Source: an uncultured Clostridia bacterium (GTDB taxonomy: Bacteria; Bacillota; Clostridia; TANB77; CAG-508). From it: 49,143 nt of DNA. The translations under genes and the position numbers were made by a program. The DNA lies in NCBI GenBank assembly GCA_947594845.1, contig CANQEI010000009.1, positions 1 to 49,143 on the forward strand, given 5' to 3'. Below are positions 44,001 through 49,143 of this stretch, one piece after another. Each line of letters begins with the position of its first letter. The stretch's first letter is position 1. The notes under the pieces were generated by a model. The model worked only from the letters and a program-made list of their open reading frames with translations. It was not told where the DNA came from and made no database searches.

Positions 44001-44772
44001 CCAACAAATAAGAAATACTAATGCACACAATCAACAAGTGCAATCTGAAATAAACCAAGCTAATGCACAAAATGCTCAAGTTGGACAACAAATAAGTAGT
44101 GCAAAAGGCTCTGTTACAGATGCTGATTTAGCTGAAGCTGCTAGAGCAGAAATACATAGAAATAATGCATTAACATATGCTGCAAGACATGAAAGAGAAT
44201 TTTTAAATGATAATACCCCTGGTGTAGGATTTAATCATGGAGGAAGTGATGATGCTATCCATGCTGCACAAGCTTCAATGACTCAGGCTAGACAAGCTGC
44301 TGAAGCAACAGGAAGAACTAGTGATTTAGTACAGCATGCCCATGATACAGCAAATACAACAAGACAAGCTGTTCAAGATGTTTTACCAGATGTTTCTGGC
44401 TTTACTGGTATACCAGGAAAAGCAGTGTTTGGAAATTCTGAATATGTTGCAAATTTACAAGGAATATTATCATCATCTACAGATAGCATGACTTTATTAA
44501 GTAAATTGATAAATGTAACTAGACAAATAGGTGATCCAGCACAAATTACAGGAACAATTCAACAAGCTTCTGAAATCTCACCATTAGTTTTAGATACATC
44601 AATGGCTTCAGCTGTTAACTTTGCACCTTTGGTAGCTTCTTTAGCAAATATCGCTGCATTAGAAAATAGAAAAGCACAATATCAAAGATTACAAGAAGAG
44701 GCAGAATTGAATCAAGCTATGTCTCAAGATTTTGTAGATAGAACACCAGAAGAACCAGGAACTGATAGATAA
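41008..44772 (+). CDS. Large (1254 residue) NDAESI-motif protein with TPDPxPGx repeat linkers
   Basis: Not recognised. There is no signal peptide, so a cytoplasmic or membrane-associated location is inferred. Residues 1-215 are helical and charged. 222-273 form a first TPDPDPGR linker. 274-500 are helical, with ETYNEQNDAESIRRTQLEIE at about 433-452, the same module as in the 38146 protein. 503-650 form a second, longer linker of 8-residue units. After that, RMGLTIWAAPIKLGMKGVGMLFGDAVAGV is an amphipathic or membrane-binding stretch. Then come long coiled coils, an alanine-rich helix (ELVATVMAAVAAADIV), a Gln/Asn-rich coiled coil and an alanine/serine-rich C-terminal domain ending in a short PEEPGTDR. 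A structural or scaffolding role is likely; nothing suggests an enzyme. Confidence 0.75.
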   Translation: MDSDLDYLQQQLRRLGGTEGNRGQIDLKREEITAFLAGRDPQTLTDDDREAYNNLMEELDLLNTKRQELQDLVDNYDLLTSEEARSQELEKIDDIIRAREEIGSVNQNRENFMQSLRIGSAGSARYTGEIRMRANVDMTIAVARQIARRNGTPANVNINTVGRRTSTGDPLEATKQIITLQSLANQDGLTTEQRRTITALLSQFTRLQGEYYNVQEPSREPGPAITPDPDPGRTPDPEPGRTPDPDPGRTPDPEPGRTPDPDPGRTPDPTPDRENVEIIDKDEIRTRIWAYQNGNTPENEAEIVRLRDEILQIIEERAARNPDGSFRHDDNGNFILQEGPINDIMQRRMALFRAAEGRGTIEISQRERDVLPVLRELVALENVPGVDTDAIYASEVLNRLEEYRRQLEELQNETNRNPRLDEIRNRMIQIRQEMETYNEQNDAESIRRTQLEIERSRLQDEFDELWSQQSSIDNGREIERLQNIIGELEGLYDRRRTVERDRQTPDPEPGRTPDPGRTPDPGRTPDPDPGRAPDPDPGRVPDPDPGRTPDPDPGRTPDPGPGKTPDPGPGITPDPGPGKTPDPGPGITPDPGPGKTPDPGPGKTPDPGPGKTPDPGPGKTPDPGPGKTPDPGPGKTPDPGPGKTPDPGPARQNPGLQDPYKRHWVEIMADTQTQTSGSVAQYLHNMGRIRPFRMGLTIWAAPIKLGMKGVGMLFGDAVAGVQRKQDEMVEMIRNLPPEEFDTLVDGLTETNVRQYKVNENYLEAVLTVLREREADAKSDAIERDNQVRAALNEVREEKTRLQTELNQPGLDDVTRTDLQIQLEQHNVAENILKAQHVEVYGRQVHSDQRVTDLERAMIGKSTRKMNIKGWLAGSFNPDNRELHREMADLYEARRTAIQNGDLEGLNRANEEIERLKRDNTREIRVLPGTRFDTRARINRGLHTVEEAHVKPSDADQSKGRELVATVMAAVAAADIVRHATTKNNDLQQQVDSHLAQHNQQIRNTNAHNQQVQSEINQANAQNAQVGQQISSAKGSVTDADLAEAARAEIHRNNALTYAARHEREFLNDNTPGVGFNHGGSDDAIHAAQASMTQARQAAEATGRTSDLVQHAHDTANTTRQAVQDVLPDVSGFTGIPGKAVFGNSEYVANLQGILSSSTDSMTLLSKLINVTRQIGDPAQITGTIQQASEISPLVLDTSMASAVNFAPLVASLANIAALENRKAQYQRLQEEAELNQAMSQDFVDRTPEEPGTDR
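41682..41825 (+). repeat. In-frame 24-bp tandem repeat, first tract
   Basis: About six units encode TPDPDPGR or TPDPEPGR, alternating GAT and GAG in the fourth codon. They form a proline-rich linker between two helical regions. Confidence 0.88.
42516..42957 (+). repeat. In-frame 24-bp tandem repeat, second tract
   Basis: A longer array of the same 8-residue unit. It starts with TPDPEPGR and shortened TPDPGR units, passes through four TPDPDPGR-like units, and ends with about a dozen TPDPGPGK/I units that are nearly identical at the DNA level. Near identity points to recent expansion, and copy number is expected to vary between strains or be mis-assembled. Confidence 0.92.
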
Positions 44773-44808
44773 TACTAAAGAAAAAATATTAAGCAAGGAG
44801 TGAATTTT

Positions 44809-45084
44809 ATGTATGATTTCCCTAAAATACAATTTGGAAAAAAAGATTTCTATGTAGTTGATAGAATAGAATATGAAGGTGTTACATACTTATACATATA
44901 TGAAGATGTTTATAAAGAAGGCATGGATATTGAAAAATTTGCAGGAGATATTGAAGTGAATTTTATTCACAAATTGCCTGATGGAAAATTTGAAAATGTA
45001 GTTGATGATGAATTATTTAATAAACTATTAAATATAGCATCAAAAAGACTTATTTTAAATCAAAATCCATATATGAAACAATAA
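44809..45084 (+). CDS. Small acidic protein of unknown function
   Basis: Not recognised. A 91-residue soluble protein beginning MYDFPKIQFGKKDFYVVDRI, with YEGVTYLYIYEDV in a predicted beta-hairpin and a helical end ENVVDDELFNKLLNIASKRL. It lies 36 bases after the large repeat protein with no terminator between, so it is probably co-expressed and may be its partner. The ATG at 44809 is eight bases after AAGGAG; a GTG at 44800 overlaps that site and is rejected. Confidence 0.72.
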   Translation: MYDFPKIQFGKKDFYVVDRIEYEGVTYLYIYEDVYKEGMDIEKFAGDIEVNFIHKLPDGKFENVVDDELFNKLLNIASKRLILNQNPYMKQ

Positions 45085-45116
45085 ACAAATAAAACTTACT
45101 AAAACTAGCATGAGTA

Positions 45117-45145
45117 TTGACATACAAACCAAATAATGATAAAAT
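45117..45145 (+). promoter_or_regulatory. Promoter of the str operon
   Basis: Consensus TTGACA (45117-45122), a 17-bp spacer and TAAAAT (45140-45145). Transcription should start near 45152, inside the left arm of the hairpin described next. Confidence 0.8.
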
Positions 45146-45148
45146 ATT

Positions 45149-45195
45149 ATACGCTAATGTACTTGAAAAATATTACATTAGCGTATATTTTTATT
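45149..45195 (+). terminator. Terminator-like hairpin at the start of the str transcript
   Basis: ATACGCTAATGTA (45149-45161) pairs perfectly with TACATTAGCGTAT (45174-45186) around a 12-base loop, followed by ATTTTTATTTTT. It can end transcription from the upstream 41008-45084 unit. Transcripts from the rpsL promoter would carry most of it at their 5' end. Confidence 0.8.
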
Positions 45196-45225
45196 TTTAG
45201 AAAGAGTGGAGGTGAAAAATAAAAT

Positions 45226-45639
45226 ATGCCAACAATTAATCAATTAGTAAGAAAGAGTAGAAAATCAACAAAAGCAAAATCAACAGCTCCAGCATTACAA
45301 AGAGGATGGAATTCTAAGAAAAATAGAGTTACAGATGCAAGATCACCACAAAAAAGAGGTGTTTGTACAGTTGTTAAAACAGTTACACCTAAAAAGCCAA
45401 ACTCTGCTTTAAGAAAAGTTGCTAGGGTTAGACTTTCAAATGGATTTGAAGTAACATCTTATATTCCTGGTGAAGGACATAACTTACAAGAGCACAGTGT
45501 TGTTCTTATAAGAGGTGGAAGGGTTAAAGATATACCAGGTGTTAGATACCACATTATTAGAGGAACTTTAGATACAGCAGGCGTTAAAGATAGAATGCAA
45601 GCTAGATCTAAATATGGAGCTAAGAGACCTAAAAAATAA
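45226..45639 (+). CDS. rpsL: 30S ribosomal protein S12
   Basis: S12 sits at the decoding centre. The 137-residue form carries the Firmicutes-type insertion ([13 protein letters not shown]) near residue 30. Conserved blocks [51 protein letters not shown] and [10 protein letters not shown] are intact. The lysines of TPKKPNS and GGRVKDIPG, where changes give streptomycin resistance, are wild type. The ribosome binding site is GTGGAGGTG, with the ATG at 45226. It is the first gene of rpsL-rpsG-fusA-tuf. Confidence 0.98.
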   Translation: MPTINQLVRKSRKSTKAKSTAPALQRGWNSKKNRVTDARSPQKRGVCTVVKTVTPKKPNSALRKVARVRLSNGFEVTSYIPGEGHNLQEHSVVLIRGGRVKDIPGVRYHIIRGTLDTAGVKDRMQARSKYGAKRPKK

Positions 45640-45680
45640 AATTTAGGAAAACTAATTACTAATAGTGCATATTTTATTTA

Positions 45681-45850
45681 TAATTGATTAAAATATACAT
45701 TTTAATCAATTAAGGCTAGCTAGAATTTATAATTTAGCTAGGAATAATAGAAATATTATTCTACAGTACCTTTATAAATAGATTCGCACTATTACGGGAA
45801 AGTGAAAGAATCTTTCCAGAGTACCTTTTAATGTTAGGAATTAACATTAA
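45681..45850 (+). other. Structured rpsL-rpsG spacer with five consecutive hairpins
   Basis: The 238-base spacer contains: TAATTGATTAAAAT (45681-45694) with ATTTTAATCAATTA (45699-45712); CTAGCTA (45716-45722) with TAGCTAG (45735-45741); AATAATA (45743-45749) with TATTATT (45754-45760) closing a GAAA tetraloop; GGAAAG (45797-45802) with CTTTCC (45812-45817); and TTAATGTTA (45828-45836) with TAACATTAA (45842-45850). The hexamer AGTACC occurs twice, flanking the fourth stem. None has a good T-tract. S7 autoregulates in this spacer in E. coli, so a ribosomal-protein leader is a reasonable hypothesis. Confidence 0.6.
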
Positions 45851-45877
45851 GTATTAATTAAAAAGGAGGGAAGTATA

Positions 45878-46348
45878 GTGCCAAGAAGAGGAATTATAGC
45901 TAAGAGAGATGTTTTACCAGATCCAATATATAATAGCAAAATTGTTACAAAATTAGTTAATAATATTATGCTAGATGGTAAAAAATCAGTAGCTCAAAAG
46001 ATAGTATATGGAGCTTTTGATATAGTAAAAGAAAGAGAACATAAAGATCCATTAGAAGTTTTTGAAGCTGCTTTAGAAAATGTAATGCCAGTTCTTGAAG
46101 TTAAAGCTAGAAGAGTAGGTGGAGCTACATATCAAGTTCCAATCGAAATTAGACCTGAAAGAAGACAAACATTAGGTTTAAGATGGTTAGTAACATATGC
46201 TAGAAATAGACATGAAAAAACTATGTCTGAAAAACTAGCAGGTGAAATAATCGATGCTGTTAACGGAAATGGTGGAGCATTTAAGAAGAAAGAAGATACT
46301 CATAGAATGGCTGAGGCTAATAAGGCTTTTGCTCACTACAAATGGTAG
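45878..46348 (+). CDS. rpsG: 30S ribosomal protein S7
   Basis: A 156-residue S7, the primary assembler of the 30S head. It begins [20 protein letters not shown] and contains [45 protein letters not shown] and [15 protein letters not shown] at the end, all intact. GTG start at 45878 behind AAGGAGGG. It is separated from rpsL by the structured spacer and from fusA by a 348-base spacer holding a palindromic element. Confidence 0.98.
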   Translation: MPRRGIIAKRDVLPDPIYNSKIVTKLVNNIMLDGKKSVAQKIVYGAFDIVKEREHKDPLEVFEAALENVMPVLEVKARRVGGATYQVPIEIRPERRQTLGLRWLVTYARNRHEKTMSEKLAGEIIDAVNGNGGAFKKKEDTHRMAEANKAFAHYKW

Positions 46349-46474
46349 AATTTTTATTAAAATCAGCAATCTGCACATTTTCAGTTACCAATTTAAACTT
46401 CGACGTACTTGTGTACGCCTTCAGCTTAAATTGACAACCAAAAATGCACATCTCACCAATTTTAATAAAAATTC
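46348..46474. repeat. Nested palindrome of about 127 bp between rpsG and fusA
   Basis: The outer arms, GAATTTTTATTAAAAT (46348-46363) and ATTTTAATAAAAATTC (46459-46474), are a perfect 16-bp inverted repeat. Nested inside, CAATTTAA pairs with TTAAATTG, and CGTAC (46404-46408) with GTACG (46413-46417) around TTGT. The centres coincide near 46411, so the whole segment folds as one long imperfect hairpin. It begins at the last base of the rpsG stop codon. No obvious promoter for fusA was found in the rest of the spacer. Confidence 0.75.
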
Positions 46475-46504
46475 AGAGTTGTACATGAAAATTAAAAAAT
46501 AAAT

Positions 46505-46543
46505 TTACACATTTTTAGTTACCAATTTTAATAATAATTCAGG
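46505..46543. repeat. Degenerate partial copy of the palindromic element
   Basis: TTACACATTTTTAGTTACC followed by AATTTTAATAATAATTCAG repeats sequence from the left inner part (46371-46394) joined to the right end (46456-46476) of the palindrome, with the centre missing. This looks like an internally deleted copy. Confidence 0.6.
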
Positions 46544-46696
46544 ATTATTCTTGAGATGTTTCAGAATGAAAATTATTACTGAGATTGATGAGATAAGAAA
46601 GATTGTGATGTGTAGATTGTAAGATAAAGAGCAAATAAATGAGATAATTATACAAATTAAAAGATAAAGAAACCTAGGAAGGGGGAAAAACAAAAA

Positions 46697-48781
46697 ATGG
46701 CAGGAAGAGAATACCCACTTGAGAGAACAAGAAATATAGGAATAGTTGCTCATATTGATGCTGGTAAAACAACAACAACTGAGAGAATATTATTCTATAC
46801 AGGTAAAACTCATAAAATAGGTGAAGTTCACGAAGGTGCTGCTACTATGGACTGGATGGAACAAGAACAAGAAAGAGGTATTACTATTACTTCTGCTGCT
46901 ACAACATGTTTTTGGAAAAATAATAGAATAAATATTATTGATACTCCTGGACACGTTGATTTTACAGTTGAAGTTCAAAGATCTTTAAAAGTTCTTGATG
47001 GTTCTGTTACAGTTTTAGCTGCAAAAGGTGGAGTTCAACCACAAACTGAAACTGTTTGGAGACAAGCAGATAAATATAATGTACCAAGAATGGTATATGT
47101 AAATAAGATGGATATTACTGGAGCAAACTTTATGCTATGTGTTGATCAATTGAAAAACAGATTAAAAGCAAATGCTGTTCCAATCCAATTACCAATTGGT
47201 GCAGAAGATCAATTTAAAGGTATAGTTGATTTAATCAACATGAAAGCATATATTCATAAAGACGATTTAGGAAAAGAAATCGAAGAAACAGATATACCTG
47301 CAGATATGCAAGATTTAGCAAAAGAATATCGTGAAAAAATGGTAGAAGCTGTTGCTGAACAAGACGAAGAATTAATGATGAAATATTTAGATGGTGAAGA
47401 ACTAACAGAAGAAGAAATCAAAAAAGGTTTAAGAGCAGGAACAATATCAAATACAATAGTTCCAGTTACATGTGGTTCTTCATATAAAAACAAAGGTGTT
47501 CAAGAATTATTAAATGCTATTGTTGATTATATGCCATCACCTTTAGATATTGCACATATTAAAGGAACAACTTTAGATGGAGAAGAAGTAGAAGCTAAAA
47601 CTTCTGATTCAGAGCCATTTGCTGCATTAGCATTTAAAATTGCTACAGACCCATTTGTTGGAAAATTATGTTTCTTTAGAGTTTATTCAGGAACATTAGA
47701 ATCTGGATCAACAGTTTTAAATTCAAGCAAAGATAAAAAAGAAAGAATTGGTAGAATTCTTCAAATGCATGCAAATCACAGAGAAGATATAGATAAAGTA
47801 TATGCTGGTGATATTGCTGCTGCAGTTGGATTAAAAGATGTTACAACAGGAAATACTTTATGTGATCCTGATCATCCAATTGTCCTAGAATCAATGGAAT
47901 TCCCAGAGCCAGTTATAGATATAGCTATTGAACCAAAAGATAAAGCTGCACAAGAAAAAATGGGAATTGCTTTAGCAAAACTTGCTGAAGAAGATCCAAC
48001 ATTCAAAGCTTATACAAATCAAGAAACTGGTCAAACTATTATCGCTGGTATGGGTGAGCTTCACCTAGATATTATCGTTGATAGATTAAAAAGAGAATTT
48101 AAAGTTGAATGTAATGTAGGTAAACCACAAGTTGCTTACAAAGAAACAATCAGAAATAAAGTAAGAGTTCAAGGTAAATTTATCAGACAATCTGGTGGTA
48201 AAGGTCAATATGGTGATGTTTGGTTTGAAATGGAACCATTAGAGCCAGGCAAAGGTATAGAATTTGAGAGCAAAATCGTTGGTGGTGCTGTTCCAAAAGA
48301 ATATATCAAACCTATTGAACAAGGTATGAGAGAAGCTGCTGAAACTGGTGTATTAGCTGGATATCCAGTTATAGACTTCAAAGTTTCATTAGTAGATGGA
48401 TCATATCACGAAGTTGACTCTTCAGAAATGGCATTCAAAATTGCTGCTTCTATGGCTTTCAAAGAAGGTTGTAAACAAGCTAAATCAGTTATATTAGAAC
48501 CTATTATGAAAGTTGATATAACAGTTCCAGAAGAATATATGGGAGATGTTATAGGAGATATAAACTCTAGACGTGGTAGAATGGAAGGTATGGAAGGAAA
48601 TGATGGAATGCAAGATATTCATGCATTTATTCCATTATCTGAAATGTTTGGATATGCTACTGATTTACGTTCAAAGACACAAGGTAGAGGAACATATTCA
48701 ATGGAACCTTCTCACTATGAAGAAGTTCCAAAATCAGTTCATGATGCAATCGTTTCATCAAGAGCTAAAAAAGAAGAATAA
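46697..48781 (+). CDS. fusA: Elongation factor G
   Basis: A 694-residue translocase GTPase. The G1 motif is AHIDAGKTT (preceded by RNIGIV), switch I is [13 protein letters not shown]3 is DTPGHVDFT, and G4 is NKMD. Domain IV begins in [25 protein letters not shown], with [13 protein letters not shown] at the tip loop. The C-terminal domain has [30 protein letters not shown] lies before the ATG at 46697. Full length and intact; part of the str operon. Confidence 0.98.
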   Translation: MAGREYPLERTRNIGIVAHIDAGKTTTTERILFYTGKTHKIGEVHEGAATMDWMEQEQERGITITSAATTCFWKNNRINIIDTPGHVDFTVEVQRSLKVLDGSVTVLAAKGGVQPQTETVWRQADKYNVPRMVYVNKMDITGANFMLCVDQLKNRLKANAVPIQLPIGAEDQFKGIVDLINMKAYIHKDDLGKEIEETDIPADMQDLAKEYREKMVEAVAEQDEELMMKYLDGEELTEEEIKKGLRAGTISNTIVPVTCGSSYKNKGVQELLNAIVDYMPSPLDIAHIKGTTLDGEEVEAKTSDSEPFAALAFKIATDPFVGKLCFFRVYSGTLESGSTVLNSSKDKKERIGRILQMHANHREDIDKVYAGDIAAAVGLKDVTTGNTLCDPDHPIVLESMEFPEPVIDIAIEPKDKAAQEKMGIALAKLAEEDPTFKAYTNQETGQTIIAGMGELHLDIIVDRLKREFKVECNVGKPQVAYKETIRNKVRVQGKFIRQSGGKGQYGDVWFEMEPLEPGKGIEFESKIVGGAVPKEYIKPIEQGMREAAETGVLAGYPVIDFKVSLVDGSYHEVDSSEMAFKIAASMAFKEGCKQAKSVILEPIMKVDITVPEEYMGDVIGDINSRRGRMEGMEGNDGMQDIHAFIPLSEMFGYATDLRSKTQGRGTYSMEPSHYEEVPKSVHDAIVSSRAKKEE

Positions 48782-48815
48782 TAAGTTCGGCTATGACAAA
48801 TTTTATAAAAAATTG

Positions 48816-48844
48816 TTGCATTTTTATTGAAAATAGTATAGAAT
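48816..48844 (+). promoter_or_regulatory. Candidate internal promoter for tuf
   Basis: TTGCAT (48816-48821), 17 bp and TAGAAT (48839-48844), in the 135-base spacer before tuf. An own promoter for tuf would match its high demand. Confidence 0.5.
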
Positions 48845-48916
48845 GCAAATGCTAACTAAATTAGTTATTAAATTTCAAAATTTAAATAAAACAAATTAAA
48901 AAGGAGGAATTTTCAA

Positions 48917-49143
48917 ATGGCTAAAGCTAAATTTGAAAGAACAAAACCACACGTTAACATTGGTACAATCGGACATGTTGACCATGGTAAAACAACAACA
49001 ACAGCTGCTATTACTAAATACTTAAGCTTATTAGGAAGAGCTCAATATGAAGCATATGACCAAATTGATGGAGCTCCAGAAGAAAAAGCAAGAGGAATCA
49101 CAATTAATACAGCTCACGTTGAATATGAAACAGAAAAAAGACA
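48917..49143 (+). CDS. tuf: Elongation factor Tu, 3' end outside window
   Basis: The first 75 codons of EF-Tu: [32 protein letters not shown] with the P-loop GHVDHGKT, then the switch I segment [18 protein letters not shown]. The sequence runs off the window edge in frame. AAAGGAGG lies ten bases before the ATG at 48917. It delivers aminoacyl-tRNA to the ribosome. Fourth gene of the str operon. Confidence 0.98.
   Translation, partial: MAKAKFERTKPHVNIGTIGHVDHGKTTTTAAITKYLSLLGRAQYEAYDQIDGAPEEKARGITINTAHVEYETEKR

Noticed and set aside
46505..46753. Minus-strand ORF overlapping the fusA start
   Set aside because: It overlaps the P-loop coding region of fusA and has no ribosome binding site; it is a shadow frame.
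4044..49143. tRNA, riboswitch (SAM, T-box, FMN) or 6S-like RNA in the intergenic regions
   Set aside because: Spacers were read for cloverleaf, T-box and common riboswitch core motifs without a convincing match; only simple hairpins were found.

Overview
The window is AT-rich (by eye below 30% GC over most of its length) and densely coded. It looks like a chromosome segment of a spore-forming member of class Clostridia (Bacillota). Support comes from Spo0A with its conserved DNA-binding domain, a SleB-type cortex hydrolase, strong AGGAGG ribosome binding sites with UUG and GUG starts, the murA-ftsQ-DUF881-DUF881-DUF1290 division cluster, and a Firmicutes-type S12 protein. A bile salt hydrolase with a complete active site suggests a gut habitat; that part is inference. 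No rRNA, tRNA, CRISPR array, IS transposase or prophage gene was seen.

Layout. 1-1835: 3' part of feoB and its terminator. 1858-7127: membrane glycerophosphodiesterase, ASCH protein, membrane-anchored XRE regulator, then a GntR/ABC/permease operon with a palindromic operator. 7271-10313: flavin-reductase-like protein, an ECF sigma factor fused in frame to a membrane-anchored extracytoplasmic domain (its 3' end looks frameshifted), and a small DUF4406-like protein. 10407-15114: glycolipid block with a GT8-GT28 fusion glycosyltransferase and an acyltransferase, then two membrane proteins. 15159-20744: bile salt hydrolase, a TetR regulator, and a divergent MMPL/RND protein carrying eight extracytoplasmic repeats. 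20901-26110: SleB hydrolase, MBL-fold hydrolase, patatin, CNNM/CorC protein, DUF378 protein and a cysteine-cluster protein. The first and last of these lie in two islands of clearly higher GC.

26265-30303 is the cell wall and division cluster. 30368-39588 holds a stand-alone feoA, a WG-repeat protein, a methionine-gamma-lyase-like protein, an MTA/SAH nucleosidase, a BaiN-like flavoprotein, YigZ, spo0A, deoD and a low-complexity protein. From 39569 come trmFO, a 1254-residue Pro-Asp-Pro-Gly repeat protein, a small partner ORF, and the str operon rpsL-rpsG-fusA-tuf, which runs off the right edge.

The least explained parts are: the two large proteins flanking trmFO, which share an NDAESI motif and slippage-prone tandem repeats; the sigma-factor/membrane fusion; the repeat-filled MMPL loop; and the spacers of the str operon, which hold a terminator-like hairpin overlapping the rpsL promoter, five hairpins between rpsL and rpsG, and a nested palindrome of about 127 bp between rpsG and fusA.
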